A stretch of 64,000 bases of DNA from Lachnospiraceae bacterium (GCA_029219245.1 JAQXTA010000064.1:1-64000), one strand, 5' to 3'; positions 1-8,908 are shown, numbered from the stretch's first letter. Numbers and translations are program-made. Notes: a model not told the origin generated them from the letters alone.

Positions 1-208
1 AAGAATCAGTGAAGTTGTTAATGCAACACAGACTGTTGAAGGAGATTTACGTAGAGAAGTAGCTCTTAATATTAAGCGTTTACAGGAAATTGCATGTTAC
101 CGTGGTAAGCGTCATAGACAGGGACTTCCAGTTCGTGGTCAGAAGACAAAGACAAACGCTAGAACTCGTAAGGGTCCTAAGAAGACAGTTGCTAATAAGA
201 AGAAGTAA
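1..208 (+). CDS. rpsM: 30S ribosomal protein S13, 3' end only
   Basis: The window opens inside this gene; codons are in frame from base 2 and end at TAA 206-208. The 68 visible residues are the C-terminal half of S13, including the basic tail with [13 protein letters not shown] and TNARTRKG, which contacts 16S rRNA and the A- and P-site tRNAs in the 30S head. It lies upstream of rpsK, rpsD, rpoA and rplQ in the usual bacterial order, which fixes its identity. The upstream part is outside the window. Confidence 0.97.
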   Translation, partial: RISEVVNATQTVEGDLRREVALNIKRLQEIACYRGKRHRQGLPVRGQKTKTNARTRKGPKKTVANKKK

Positions 209-323
209 TTTCTTATTTGCATAATGTGTTTCTTCTATATAATATAGGAGATATATGATTAGAGAATTAGATTAGTAATATACATTTGTATAATTTTGAG
301 AAAACCATAGGAGGTTTAAGTTA

Positions 324-719
324 ATGGCTAAACAGGCTACTAAAAAAGTGACTAAGAAGCGTGTTAAGAAGAGCGTACAGCATGGACAGGCACATATTCA
401 GTCATCTTTCAATAATACAATTGTTACATTGACAGATACTGAAGGTAATGCTCTTAGCTGGGCAAGTGCCGGTGGTCTTGGTTTTAGAGGTTCAAAGAAA
501 TCTACTCCATATGCAGCACAGATGGCAGCTGAGACAGCAACCAAAGCAGCATTAATCCATGGATTAAAGACAGTAGATGTATTTGTAAAGGGACCTGGCT
601 CAGGACGTGAAGCAGCAATCCGTGCCCTTCAGGCATGCGGACTTGAAGTTACAAGTATCAGAGACGTAACTCCTGTTCCTCATAATGGATGTCGCCCACC
701 AAAGCGTCGTCGTGTGTAA
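324..719 (+). CDS. rpsK: 30S ribosomal protein S11
   Basis: A full-length 131-residue S11, a protein of the 30S platform that helps form the mRNA exit channel. Diagnostic stretches are the central [13 protein letters not shown] and the C-terminal [12 protein letters not shown]. The start ATG follows an AGGAGG-like site at 309-314. It sits 115 bp after rpsM in the alpha-operon order; that gap is AT-rich and shows no terminator, so cotranscription with rpsM and rpsD is likely. Confidence 0.98.
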   Translation: MAKQATKKVTKKRVKKSVQHGQAHIQSSFNNTIVTLTDTEGNALSWASAGGLGFRGSKKSTPYAAQMAAETATKAALIHGLKTVDVFVKGPGSGREAAIRALQACGLEVTSIRDVTPVPHNGCRPPKRRRV

Positions 720-800
720 TTGATATTTCTATTTATAATATAAACCGTTGGAAGAAAGTGCTTTTATAGGCACTGTAAACAATAGTAGGAGGACAATAAA

Positions 801-1394
801 ATGGCAGTAAACAGAGTTCCTGTTTTAAAAAGATGTAGATCCCTTGGCTTAGAGCCAAGTTACTTAGGTTATGATAAGAAATCAAACCGTACATTAAACA
901 GAGCAAACAGAAAGATGAGCGAGTATGGTCTTCAGTTAAGAGAGAAACAGAAAGCTAAATTTATCTACGGTGTATTAGAGAAACCTTTCAGAAATTACTA
1001 CAAGAAAGCAGATAGAATGAAAGGTATGACCGGTGAAAACCTTATGGTTATGCTGGAAAGCAGACTTGACAGTGTTGTTTTCAGAATGGGCTTTGCAAGA
1101 ACAAGAAGAGAAGCAAGACAGATTGTTGGACACAAACACATCCTTGTAAATGGCAAGCAGGTTAACATTCCATCTTACTTAGTAAAAGCTGGAGATGTTA
1201 TTGAAGTAAGAGAAAAATCCAAATCTTTACAGAGATATAAAGATATCCTCGAAGTAACAGCCGGAAGATTAGTTCCGGAATGGATTGATGTAGATCAGGA
1301 TGCATTAAAAGGAACTATTAAACATCTTCCGACAAGAGAATTGATTGACGTTCCGGTAGATGAAATGCTTATCGTCGAGTTATATTCCAAATAA
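801..1394 (+). CDS. rpsD: 30S ribosomal protein S4, zinc-less form
   Basis: A 197-residue S4, a primary 16S rRNA-binding and 30S assembly protein. The middle carries the S4 RNA-binding fold ([11 protein letters not shown], then [16 protein letters not shown]). Zinc-binding S4 paralogues have four N-terminal cysteines; here only one N-terminal Cys (C12) is present, so this is the zinc-independent type. The start has a strong AGGAGG at 787-792. In E. coli S4 represses its own operon by binding the leader mRNA; whether that holds here cannot be judged, but a large hairpin follows the gene. Confidence 0.97.
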   Translation: MAVNRVPVLKRCRSLGLEPSYLGYDKKSNRTLNRANRKMSEYGLQLREKQKAKFIYGVLEKPFRNYYKKADRMKGMTGENLMVMLESRLDSVVFRMGFARTRREARQIVGHKHILVNGKQVNIPSYLVKAGDVIEVREKSKSLQRYKDILEVTAGRLVPEWIDVDQDALKGTIKHLPTRELIDVPVDEMLIVELYSK

Positions 1395-1396
1395 TA

Positions 1397-1484
1397 GCAT
1401 AAAAAGAATTTCTAGGATTGCCCGATACGCAATCCAAGAAATTCTAAGTTTTATGCAGAAGAATGTCTCTGCGAGCCATTCTTC
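1397..1484 (+). other. Two strong hairpins between rpsD and rpoA
   Basis: Bases 1397-1456 form a nearly unbroken hairpin: left arm from GCATAAAA through GGATTGC (1397-1421), a 7-nt loop 1422-1428, and right arm from GCAATCC to TTTTATGC (1429-1456). A second hairpin follows, with arms GAAGAATG (1458-1465) and CATTCTTC (1477-1484). Neither is followed by a U tract, so they do not look like ordinary terminators. mRNA processing or stabilisation, or a regulatory element tuning rpoA against rpsD, is inferred. Confidence 0.75.
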
Positions 1485-1536
1485 CCTAATATAGGAGTAT
1501 CAACGTTAATATTGTTCGTAAAGGAGGGTATTTGCA

Positions 1537-2496
1537 GTGTTTGATTTTGAAAGACCAAATATTGAGGTTGTAGAAATCTCTGAAGACAAAAAGTATGGTA
1601 AATTCGTTGTTGAACCACTCGAAAGAGGGTATGGTATTACACTTGGTAACTCTCTAAGAAGAATTATGCTTTCTTCCTTACCGGGTGCAGCCGTAAGCCA
1701 GGTAAAAATCGAAGGCGTTTTACATGAATTCAGCTCTATTCCTGGGGTAAAAGAAGATGTTACAGAGATTATCATGAATATCAAGAGCCTTGCAATCAAA
1801 AACAGCAGTGATACCAATGAGCCGAAAACAGCATACATTGAGTATGAAGGTGAAGGTGTCGTAAGAGCAGCTGATATTCAGGCTGATCAGGATATAGAAA
1901 TTATGAATCCGGATTTGGTAATTGCTACATTAAGTGGAAAAGATACCAAATTGTATATGGAATTGACCATTACAAAAGGCAGAGGATATGTAAGCTCTGA
2001 TAAAAATAAAACAGAAGATTTACCTATTGGTGTCATTGCAGTAGATTCTATTTATACACCTGTTGAAAGAGTTAACGTAACCGTTGAAAATACTCGTGTA
2101 GGTCAGATTACAGATTATGATAAACTGACATTGGACGTTCATACAAACGGAACCTTGGTTCCGGATGAAGCGGTTAGCTTAGCTGCAAAAGTACTCAGCG
2201 AACATTTAAGCCTTTTCATTGATTTATCGGAAAATGCCAAAACTGCAGAAGTTATGGTAGAAAAAGAAGATGATGAGAAAGAAAAAGTATTGGAAATGAG
2301 CATTGATGAATTAGAGTTATCTGTTCGTTCCTATAACTGCTTAAAGAGAGCTGGTATCAATACCGTAGAGGAATTGACAAACAAGACTTCCGAAGATATG
2401 ATGAAGGTTCGTAACTTGGGACGTAAGTCTTTGGAAGAAGTTTTAGCAAAATTAAAAGAATTAGGACTTCAGCTTAATCCAAGCGATGAAGCCTAA
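1537..2496 (+). CDS. rpoA: DNA-directed RNA polymerase subunit alpha
   Basis: A 319-residue alpha subunit, the scaffold for core RNA polymerase assembly. The N-terminal dimerisation domain (about residues 1-230) shows [15 protein letters not shown]. The C-terminal domain (about 245-319) shows [19 protein letters not shown], the helix-hairpin-helix region that binds UP elements and activators. The start is GTG at 1537, chosen because an AAGGAGGG ribosome site lies at 1521-1528 and the family begins MxDFERP. It is separated from rpsD by the two hairpins at 1397-1484. Confidence 0.98.
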   Translation: MFDFERPNIEVVEISEDKKYGKFVVEPLERGYGITLGNSLRRIMLSSLPGAAVSQVKIEGVLHEFSSIPGVKEDVTEIIMNIKSLAIKNSSDTNEPKTAYIEYEGEGVVRAADIQADQDIEIMNPDLVIATLSGKDTKLYMELTITKGRGYVSSDKNKTEDLPIGVIAVDSIYTPVERVNVTVENTRVGQITDYDKLTLDVHTNGTLVPDEAVSLAAKVLSEHLSLFIDLSENAKTAEVMVEKEDDEKEKVLEMSIDELELSVRSYNCLKRAGINTVEELTNKTSEDMMKVRNLGRKSLEEVLAKLKELGLQLNPSDEA

Positions 2497-2517
2497 AAAT
2501 ATGATTGGCATATGAGA

Positions 2518-2593
2518 TAAGTCCAAAGAGCGCATATATGTCAACTCATCAATGGAACCAGAAACTGCATTCGGTAAGTAAGTCCAAAGAGCG
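2518..2593 (+). promoter_or_regulatory. Direct repeat in the rpoA-rplQ intercistronic region
   Basis: The 15-mer TAAGTCCAAAGAGCG occurs twice, at 2518-2532 and 2579-2593, exactly 61 bp apart, in the gap between rpoA and rplQ. The second copy runs directly into GTGGCCGGA, which also occurs in the leader of rplM near 12030. Repeats this close to a ribosomal protein start suggest a regulatory leader or an RNA-processing element. Function is inferred; the repeat itself is plain in the sequence. Confidence 0.6.
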
Positions 2594-2646
2594 TGGCCGG
2601 ATGTACCATGAACGGGTAGAGTACCCGAATGAGAAAGGAGCCTATT

Positions 2647-3183
2647 ATGGCAAAATACAGAAAACTTGGCAGAACATCTGACCAGAGAAAAGCATTACTT
2701 AGAAATCAGGTAACCAATCTTCTTTACAACGGAAAGATTATCACAACAGAAGCAAAAGCAAAAGAAGTTCGCAAAATTGCCGAAGGTCTTATTGCATTAG
2801 CTGTGAAAGAAAAAGATAATTATGAGATCGTTAAAGTAACTGCAAAAGTTCCGAAAAAGGATAAAGACGGTAAGAGAGTGAAAGAAGTAGTAGATGGTAA
2901 GAAGGTTACTGTATATGATACAGTAGAAAAGGAAATCAAGAAAGATTTACCTTCCAGACTTCATGCAAGAAGACAGATGTTGAAGGTTTTATATCCTGTA
3001 ACAGAAGTTCCTACAACTTCTGCCGGCAAGAAGAAAGCTACAAAAGAAGTTGATTTAGTTGCTAAGCTTTTTGATGAATATGGTGTAAAATATGCAAGCC
3101 GTAACGGTGGTTATACAAGAATCGTTAAGATTGGACCGCGTAAAGGTGATGCCGCTATGGAAGTTGTACTTGAATTAGTATAA
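2647..3183 (+). CDS. rplQ: 50S ribosomal protein L17 with internal insertion
   Basis: L17 lines the peptide exit tunnel region of the 50S subunit. The start is placed at ATG 2647 (MAKYRKLGRTSDQRKALLRN) because GAAAGGAG lies at 2633-2640; the in-frame ATG at 2629 would contain that ribosome site. The product is 178 residues, against roughly 115-130 in most bacteria. The extra length is a lysine-rich insert in the middle (around KVPKKDKDGKRVKEVVDG) and a second around TTSAGKKKATKE. The conserved ends, including the YTRIVKIGPRKGDAA motif, are intact, so the protein should be functional. Confidence 0.96.
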   Translation: MAKYRKLGRTSDQRKALLRNQVTNLLYNGKIITTEAKAKEVRKIAEGLIALAVKEKDNYEIVKVTAKVPKKDKDGKRVKEVVDGKKVTVYDTVEKEIKKDLPSRLHARRQMLKVLYPVTEVPTTSAGKKKATKEVDLVAKLFDEYGVKYASRNGGYTRIVKIGPRKGDAAMEVVLELV

Positions 3184-3208
3184 AAGTCATAAAAATAGCA
3201 AAGATTGC

Positions 3209-3240
3209 AAGCCCTGCATGATAATGCAGGGCTTGTTCTA
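3209..3240 (+). terminator. Rho-independent-like terminator after rplQ
   Basis: The arms GCCCTGCAT (3211-3219) and ATGCAGGGC (3224-3232) form a 9-bp stem with a GATA loop, extended by A-U pairs on either side to 3209-3234. A T-rich but interrupted tract follows. It closes the ribosomal operon before the convergent Rpn gene. Confidence 0.75.
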
Positions 3241-3253
3241 TGTTGTCATAGTT

Positions 3254-4132
3254 TTAATTTGCCTGCAGGGCTTTCAGTTGTGCTTTTAGACGTGCATTTT
3301 CCTGCTTGACAATATCAAGCTCATTCTGCGTGTTGGACAGCTCATTCTGCATGTTGAATAGTTCATTTTGTGTGTGCTGTATACTGTTTAAAAGCTGTTC
3401 ATGCTCAGACTGAATGGTACGTTCGAGTCGATAGTAATCTTCACGCGCTTCACACTGTCTGCGAATATCATCTTCTGCGCAGAGTTCAAATAAGGATTCA
3501 GAAGCTTTTTGGATATATTCATTTTTTGCAGCAAGCATTTTAATCTCCTCCCATGTAGTAGCCTTGAATAGTTTTGCCCAATAATCAATATGGTATTTCT
3601 TATCTTCTTCGGTAGCCAGTTCTATTTGATTTAAGTTTACCACAGATAACTTGAATTTGTCACTATAAACCGCATTATTTTTAACATTTAATAACATATA
3701 TTTAGAATAGAATTCCGGATACTCAGGAAAAAGTGTAAAATCCAAAAAACCGATGTGAATAACCGGCTTGACGTCGGAATAATTTTCGCCTTTATTGAGA
3801 GAGTCAAAAGAACGGCATAGGTAGCTAAGGGAGCGTTCGGGCCAGAAACCATGATTAATTACCTGCATTTCCAGATTGATTAATGTATGATTATTTAGAA
3901 TAACTTCTATGTCTAATATAAATGCTTTGGCATCAACTGTTTTTCCAAGTTCAATTGGATTTCGGATTATGACAGAGTGTATTTGTTCTGGAGTTAAATG
4001 TAACAGAGAGCAAATAAGACCTTTAAGTACAGTATTGTTTTGCTGTAAAATAGCCCGAAACATGTAATCATTTGTTAAGGTGTAAGGAATTGCTCCATGA
4101 GCAGAATAAAAAGATGTGTTAGAAATATTCAT
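3254..4132 (-). CDS. Rpn family recombination-promoting nuclease / putative transposase
   Basis: Resembles the PD-(D/E)XK Rpn/PDDEXK_2 family of DNA nucleases that promote RecA-independent recombination. The N-terminal part has the family pattern LTNDYMFRAIL, then an acidic core DIEVILNNHTLINLEMQ carrying the E-x-Q-type catalytic end. The C-terminus is a coiled coil of heptads (QNELFNM, QNELSNT, QNELDIV) encoded by a 21-bp tandem DNA repeat. The start is placed at the inner ATG (4132, MNISNTS), 9 nt after a GAGG site, giving 292 residues; an ATG at 4147 is the alternative. It lies convergent to rplQ inside an otherwise conserved ribosomal neighbourhood, which suggests insertion. Confidence 0.8.
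   Translation of the reverse strand: MNISNTSFYSAHGAIPYTLTNDYMFRAILQQNNTVLKGLICSLLHLTPEQIHSVIIRNPIELGKTVDAKAFILDIEVILNNHTLINLEMQVINHGFWPERSLSYLCRSFDSLNKGENYSDVKPVIHIGFLDFTLFPEYPEFYSKYMLLNVKNNAVYSDKFKLSVVNLNQIELATEEDKKYHIDYWAKLFKATTWEEIKMLAAKNEYIQKASESLFELCAEDDIRRQCEAREDYYRLERTIQSEHEQLLNSIQHTQNELFNMQNELSNTQNELDIVKQENARLKAQLKALQAN
3318..3380 (-). repeat. 21-bp in-frame tandem repeat (3 copies)
   Basis: Three 21-bp units at 3318-3338, 3339-3359 and 3360-3380 (the third more diverged) encode successive seven-residue coiled-coil heptads at the C-terminus of the Rpn protein. The unit length equals one heptad, so copy-number change would lengthen the coiled coil without shifting frame. Confidence 0.75.
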
Positions 4133-4147
4133 AGATATGTACCTCAT

Positions 4148-4430
4148 TAGAAATCTTTTTTAGATGTCAGATAATGATAAAAAGCGATAACATTAAGCAA
4201 CATAAGGATGAATGTCTTATGCTTTATATCATGAAAGATATATTTTTTATAACATGAGGAAAAGGTTCTTGCAAGAATTTTTTGAAAAAACGTATGTAGA
4301 AAAAATAGGGTAAAAACAGATAAAGATTTCTTAATATATCATAATATGGAGGAAAAGTAGAAAAATAAGAATTTGTACTACAATATGTTGTATTGTGCAC
4401 TATTTTGAGGGGGAGGAATACCAATTGCAC
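4148..4430. other. AT-rich intergenic region, no gene seen
   Basis: About 280 bp upstream of the minus-strand Rpn gene and downstream of the carboxypeptidase. It is strongly AT-rich. A 68-codon minus-strand reading frame here is low-complexity (Phe, Tyr, Leu rich), lacks a ribosome site and is not believed. No clear repeat or promoter pair was found. Confidence 0.5.
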
Positions 4431-4462
4431 AAAAGGTTGTAGACTTTACTCTACAACCTTTT
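4431..4462 (-). terminator. Terminator overlapping the end of the carboxypeptidase gene
   Basis: AAAAGGTTGTAG (4431-4442) and its complement CTACAACCTTTT (4451-4462) form a perfect 12-bp stem with an 8-nt loop. It overlaps the last codons of the minus-strand carboxypeptidase; the stem's own U run supplies the tail. Confidence 0.75.
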
Positions 4463-5429
4463 GAAAATGCTGGTAATCCTTACAGGAATTCCAGTCACCG
4501 CCCCAGACGAAGCCATGCTCTTTAAAAAGCTTATAGCATAAGTCATTTTCATCAATTTTATAAGGAAAATCCTTGGAACGGTCAGCATAGGCCTCACTGC
4601 CTTCGGGAGATATATAGGTTTCGCCGCTTCCGTCTTTGTTAAAGACAACATAGGGATTGTAAAACGGGTTAATGTCAATGGCACAGCCAAGCGCATGTTT
4701 GGAGAGGCTTGTGGTTCCGTCCACTACCCGGTAGTTGAAGCAGGAAGTATTGTTATCAGTCATCGAAGCGGTGTCATCACCGTTATATTCATCAATTAGT
4801 TTGATTTTTTCTATCTGGTATTCATTCTGGTATAGTTCATAGAAAATTTCCACCAAATCCTCAGCAATTTTTTTGTTACAAATCAGTTCTCCTGTCTGGA
4901 TTTCTCCATAAAAGTCATAATGAAGAATAGACATGTAACATAAATCATCATAGGAGATGGCAGGCAAAGCGTCTTCTGCCAGCATATTGACAGCCGGAAC
5001 TGCAAGAGAATCCGCTTCTTTGGCAGAAACCGGATAGGAAATACCGGTAATTTTTTCTTTGACTTCACCAGTCAATGACTCATAATAAAATCCTTCCTGA
5101 TAGGTAACTCTGTCAGAAGATATGGTATTAGTCTGCGTATTGGTTGCTTTCATAGTATCCGCATCCTTATCGGGTTCAACAGCTTCATTTGTTTTATCTA
5201 TATGCGAATCATCTATGTTTATTGATAAATTTTCGGATGTAGAATCTGGAGTGGATGAAGAGGATGTTTCCTCATTATTTGTTCCATATGCCGCTTCGGG
5301 ATTCTTTTTTGCATAATCGGCAAGGGTTTCCGAATCGGTCAGGTAACGGGCAAGAAAGCCGCAGATAATCACAAAAGCAGCCAGACCAAAAAGGGGTTTC
5401 AAAAGACGGCTGTCAAATTTTTTTTTCAT
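4446..5429 (-). CDS. Membrane-anchored D,D-carboxypeptidase, M15 (VanY-like)
   Basis: A 327-residue enzyme expected to trim D-Ala-D-Ala or related bonds in peptidoglycan outside the membrane. Residues 11-27 are a single transmembrane anchor, followed by a Ser/Thr/Asp-rich linker to about residue 105. The C-terminal catalytic domain shows both zinc motifs of the M15 family: SKHALGCAIDINP (His and Asp ligands) and GGDWNSCKDYQHFQ (acid-base Asp and His ligand). VanY-like here describes fold only: no vanHAX genes are nearby, so glycopeptide resistance is not implied. It stands alone between rplQ and ecfA1, divergent from the latter. Confidence 0.88.
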   Translation of the reverse strand: MKKKFDSRLLKPLFGLAAFVIICGFLARYLTDSETLADYAKKNPEAAYGTNNEETSSSSTPDSTSENLSINIDDSHIDKTNEAVEPDKDADTMKATNTQTNTISSDRVTYQEGFYYESLTGEVKEKITGISYPVSAKEADSLAVPAVNMLAEDALPAISYDDLCYMSILHYDFYGEIQTGELICNKKIAEDLVEIFYELYQNEYQIEKIKLIDEYNGDDTASMTDNNTSCFNYRVVDGTTSLSKHALGCAIDINPFYNPYVVFNKDGSGETYISPEGSEAYADRSKDFPYKIDENDLCYKLFKEHGFVWGGDWNSCKDYQHFQKVVE

Positions 5430-5514
5430 AAAAATATCCTCATTTCTCTATAAGGTATCAAATAATATAATACATAGTGTACCACAAAATTCGGGAATAT
5501 GATACTGGAATGAC

Positions 5515-5543
5515 TTGTAATTCCAGCCGTTATCTAGTACAAT
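5515..5543 (+). promoter_or_regulatory. Sigma-A-type promoter for the ecf operon
   Basis: TTGTAA at 5515-5520 and TACAAT at 5538-5543 are separated by exactly 17 bp, about 50 bp before ecfA1. This would give the ecfA1-ecfA2-ecfT-truA set its own promoter, needed because the upstream gene is on the opposite strand. Confidence 0.7.
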
Positions 5544-5592
5544 TAGGGGATGAAAACAGTAACGTAAACCAATTTGAAAAAAAGGATGACAA

Positions 5593-6444
5593 ATGGGAAT
5601 TATTAAAACCGATAAATTAGTATTTGAATATATCAGACGGGATGAAGAAGGCAATGTGGAAGGAATTACCCGCGCAGTAGATGAAGTAGACCTTGATGTG
5701 AAACAGGGGGATTTTATTGCGATTCTCGGACATAACGGCTCCGGAAAATCCACACTGGCCAAACATATCAATGCGATTCTATATCCAACGGAAGGAACCG
5801 TATGGGTAGATGGCATGGATACGAAGGAGGAAAAGCATCTTTGGGACATCCGGCAGAATGCCGGTATGGTATTTCAGAATCCGGATAACCAGATTATTGG
5901 TCAGGTGGTAGAAGAAGATGTTGGATTCGGACCGGAAAATATGGGAGTGCCGACAGCGGAGATATGGGAACGTGTGGAAGAAAGTCTGAAAGCAGTCGGT
6001 ATGTATGAATACCGGAAACACTCTCCCAATAAGCTTTCCGGCGGGCAGAAGCAGAGAGTTTCCATAGCGGGTGTCATTGCCATGCATCCGAAATGTATCG
6101 TTTTGGATGAGCCAACGGCGATGCTTGACCCAAATGGGCGGAAAGAAGTCATTCGTGCAGTGCGGGCACTCAATGCGGCAGAAGGGATTACCGTTGTCCT
6201 GATTACACATTATATGGAAGAAATCATTAATGCCGATAAGGTTTTTGTCATGGATAAAGGTAAAATTGCAATGGAAGGCACACCAAGAGAGATTTTCTCG
6301 CAGGTAGAGCGGTTGAAGGAACTGCGCCTGGATGTACCACAGGTAACGTTGTTAGCTTATGAATTGCAAAAAAGTGGTATAAAATTGCCGGATGGTATTT
6401 TGACGAAGGAAGAATTGGTGCAAGAATTATTAAAGAATCGATAA
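5593..6444 (+). CDS. ecfA1: Energy-coupling factor transporter ATPase EcfA1
   Basis: A 283-residue ABC ATPase of the shared ECF module that powers vitamin and metal uptake through exchangeable S components. Visible motifs are Walker [11 protein letters not shown]-loop VFQNPDNQI, signature LSGGQKQR, and Walker [12 protein letters not shown]. It is followed after 13 bp by ecfA2 and then ecfT, the classic arrangement next to truA-rplM-rpsI in Firmicutes. No S component lies in the window, as expected for a group II ECF system. Confidence 0.96.
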   Translation: MGIIKTDKLVFEYIRRDEEGNVEGITRAVDEVDLDVKQGDFIAILGHNGSGKSTLAKHINAILYPTEGTVWVDGMDTKEEKHLWDIRQNAGMVFQNPDNQIIGQVVEEDVGFGPENMGVPTAEIWERVEESLKAVGMYEYRKHSPNKLSGGQKQRVSIAGVIAMHPKCIVLDEPTAMLDPNGRKEVIRAVRALNAAEGITVVLITHYMEEIINADKVFVMDKGKIAMEGTPREIFSQVERLKELRLDVPQVTLLAYELQKSGIKLPDGILTKEELVQELLKNR

Positions 6445-6457
6445 AGGACGGAAAAGT

Positions 6458-7306
6458 ATGTCTTTAATTTTGGATCATGTTAATTATGTATATGGTGGTG
6501 ACACAGAGCTCGCAGTGCGGGCGCTGAAAGACATCAATCTGGTTATACCCGACGGACAGTTCATCGGACTGATTGGACACACCGGTTCGGGAAAGTCAAC
6601 ACTGGTGCAACATTTAAATGGCTTAATAAAGCCGACAAGCGGCACCGTTTTCTTTAACGGAGAAGATGTTCACGATGCAGATTATGATAAAAAGAAACTG
6701 CGCAGCAAGGTAGGACTGGTCTTTCAGTATCCGGAGCATCAGCTATTTGAAATCGATGTATTCAGCGATGTCTGCTTTGGTCCTAAAAATCTTGGATTGC
6801 CACAGAAAGAAGTGGAACTGCGCGCCTATGCGGCACTCAAACAGGTTGGACTGGAGGATGAGCTTTTCTATCAATCGCCTTTTGACCTTTCCGGCGGACA
6901 GAAAAGAAGAGTAGCGATTGCAGGGGTTCTGGCAATGAAACCGGACATACTGGTGCTGGACGAGCCTACGGCAGGACTGGATCCGAAAGGCAGGGACGAA
7001 ATTTTAGATCAGATTGCCAAGCTTCACGAAGAAACAGGCATTACGGTTATTCTCGTATCGCATAGTATGGAAGATGTTGCCAACTATGTGGAGCGTATTA
7101 TTGTGATGAACAAAGGAGCGGTGCTTTATGATGATGTTCCAAAGGAGGTCTTTAAGCATTACAAGGAGCTGGAGCAGGTTGGGCTGGCAGCACCGCAGGT
7201 TACTTATATTATGCAGACATTAAAAGAAAAGGGCCTACCGGTTAATACGGAGGTTACTACAATCCCGGAGGCAAGGGATGAGATTTTGAGAGTACTGCAT
7301 GCATAA
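6458..7306 (+). CDS. ecfA2: Energy-coupling factor transporter ATPase EcfA2
   Basis: The second ATPase of the ECF module, 282 residues, which pairs with EcfA1 as a heterodimer. Motifs: Walker A GHTGSGKST, Q-loop VFQYPEHQLFE, signature LSGGQKRR and Walker B LVLDEPTAGLD, with the switch His in VSHSMED. The ribosome site is in AAAGGACGG just before the ATG. It overlaps neither neighbour but is tightly packed between ecfA1 and ecfT, so the three are almost certainly one transcript. Confidence 0.96.
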   Translation: MSLILDHVNYVYGGDTELAVRALKDINLVIPDGQFIGLIGHTGSGKSTLVQHLNGLIKPTSGTVFFNGEDVHDADYDKKKLRSKVGLVFQYPEHQLFEIDVFSDVCFGPKNLGLPQKEVELRAYAALKQVGLEDELFYQSPFDLSGGQKRRVAIAGVLAMKPDILVLDEPTAGLDPKGRDEILDQIAKLHEETGITVILVSHSMEDVANYVERIIVMNKGAVLYDDVPKEVFKHYKELEQVGLAAPQVTYIMQTLKEKGLPVNTEVTTIPEARDEILRVLHA

Positions 7307-7332
7307 AACAGATATTTTTATGGAGGAACAAA

Positions 7333-8133
7333 ATGTTACGTGATATTACACTGGGCCAATATTATCAGGCGGATTCCGTCATTCATAAACTGGACCCACG
7401 AGTCAAGCTGGTTGCGACAATCACTTTTATTATATCCCTTTTTATCGTACAGAATTTTGTGGGTTATCTGATAGCAGCCCTTTTTCTTGTACTGGCAATT
7501 AAATTATCCAAAGTGCCTTTCCGCTTTATGGTAAAAGGTATGAAGGCAATCATGTTTCTTTTATTGGTAACAGTAGTGTTTAACCTTTTTCTGACACCGG
7601 GGGAACCGCTGCTTACGCTCTGGAAATTTACGATTACCAAAGAGGGTTTACGGACAGCAGTTTTTATGGCGATTCGACTGACGTTTCTGATTATCGGATC
7701 TTCCGTTATGACTTTGACAACGACACCGAACAGTCTGACAGATGGTATGGAAAAACTGATGAATCCACTCAAGGTATTTAAAGTGCCGGTTCACGAAGTG
7801 GCTATGATGATGTCGATTGCCCTTCGCTTTATTCCGATTTTATTAGAAGAAACAGACAAAATTATGAAGGCCCAGATTGCCAGAGGCGCTGATTTTGAAA
7901 GCGGCAATCTGATTAAGAAGGCAAAAAGCCTTGTGCCGCTTCTGGTACCGCTTTTTATTTCAGCATTTCGACGTGCCAATGATCTGGCAATGGCAATGGA
8001 AGCAAGGTGCTATCGCGGCGGGGAACACCGGACCAAAATGAAACCACTAAAATACAAAAGACGTGATGCGGCGGCTTATGGCATTTTAGTATGTTACCTG
8101 GCACTCTGTATTACGGCAAATATATTGCTTTAG
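7333..8133 (+). CDS. ecfT: Energy-coupling factor transporter transmembrane protein EcfT
   Basis: A 266-residue membrane subunit that couples the two EcfA ATPases to S components. It begins with HKLDPRVKL, typical of the family, has several hydrophobic helices, and carries the coupling motifs AQIARGADF and AMEARCYRGG (Ala-Arg-Gly type) on the cytoplasmic side. The ribosome site TGGAGGAAC precedes the ATG. The next gene is truA, 34 bp downstream. Confidence 0.96.
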   Translation: MLRDITLGQYYQADSVIHKLDPRVKLVATITFIISLFIVQNFVGYLIAALFLVLAIKLSKVPFRFMVKGMKAIMFLLLVTVVFNLFLTPGEPLLTLWKFTITKEGLRTAVFMAIRLTFLIIGSSVMTLTTTPNSLTDGMEKLMNPLKVFKVPVHEVAMMMSIALRFIPILLEETDKIMKAQIARGADFESGNLIKKAKSLVPLLVPLFISAFRRANDLAMAMEARCYRGGEHRTKMKPLKYKRRDAAAYGILVCYLALCITANILL

Positions 8134-8167
8134 TATCCGCGACGAGGGAAAGTTAGGAAATGGCTTT

Positions 8168-8908
8168 ATGAAAAGAATTATGCTGACGGTAGCTTACGAT
8201 GGTACGAATTATCATGGCTGGCAGATACAAAAAAACGGCGAAACCATAGAAGGTGTCTTGAACAGATGCCTTTCTGAACTTTTACAGGAAAATATCGAAG
8301 TAATTGGAGCAAGCCGTACGGATTCCGGGGTACATGCCCTCGGTAATGTAGCTGTTTTTGACACCAATAGCAGGATTCCGGCGGAAAAGTTTCCCTATGC
8401 ACTGAATGCAAGACTACCGGAGGATATCAAGGTCAGGTGTGCGAGGGAAGTAGCACCGGATTTTCATCCAAGACACTGCGAAAGCCGTAAGACTTATGAA
8501 TACCGGATTTACAATGCCCCCTTTCCCATGCCGGTAAAAAGACTGTATTCCTATTTTTCGTATACCCCCTATGATATTGAAAAAATGAGGGAGGCAGCGG
8601 CTTATTTTGTCGGTACTCATGACTTTCACAGCTTTTGCAGTGCGGATGCACAGGTAGAAAGTACGGTGCGGCAGGTAGATGAGGTGACAATCGAAAAAAA
8701 GGACGAGGAAATCATCATACGGGTAACGGGCAGAGGTTTCCTCTATAATATGGTAAGAATCATGGCGGGAACCCTGATGGAAGTCGGCAGAGGACATCGG
8801 ATGCCGGAGAACATACCGGAGATTTTGGAGGCAAAAGACCGCTCGGCAGCAGGAACGACAGCCCCGGCATGTGGGTTGACGTTGATAAAAATTCAGTATG
8901 AAGTCTGA
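8168..8908 (+). CDS. truA: tRNA pseudouridine(38-40) synthase TruA
   Basis: A 246-residue enzyme that isomerises uridines 38-40 in the anticodon arm. The catalytic Asp is D52 within GASRTDSGVHALGN; the C-terminal half carries GRGFLYNMVRIMAG, characteristic of the family. It belongs to the ecfA1-ecfA2-ecfT-truA group. In related genomes rplM usually follows directly; here two acyltransferase genes separate them. Confidence 0.97.
   Translation: MKRIMLTVAYDGTNYHGWQIQKNGETIEGVLNRCLSELLQENIEVIGASRTDSGVHALGNVAVFDTNSRIPAEKFPYALNARLPEDIKVRCAREVAPDFHPRHCESRKTYEYRIYNAPFPMPVKRLYSYFSYTPYDIEKMREAAAYFVGTHDFHSFCSADAQVESTVRQVDEVTIEKKDEEIIIRVTGRGFLYNMVRIMAGTLMEVGRGHRMPENIPEILEAKDRSAAGTTAPACGLTLIKIQYEV

Noticed and set aside
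4224-4430. 68-codon minus-strand frame
   Set aside because: Low-complexity Phe/Tyr/Leu-rich translation, no ribosome site, lies in AT-rich intergenic DNA.
4446-5429. Glycopeptide resistance gene vanY
   Set aside because: M15 carboxypeptidase motifs are present, but no vanH, vanA, vanX or regulator genes are nearby; a housekeeping wall enzyme is more likely.
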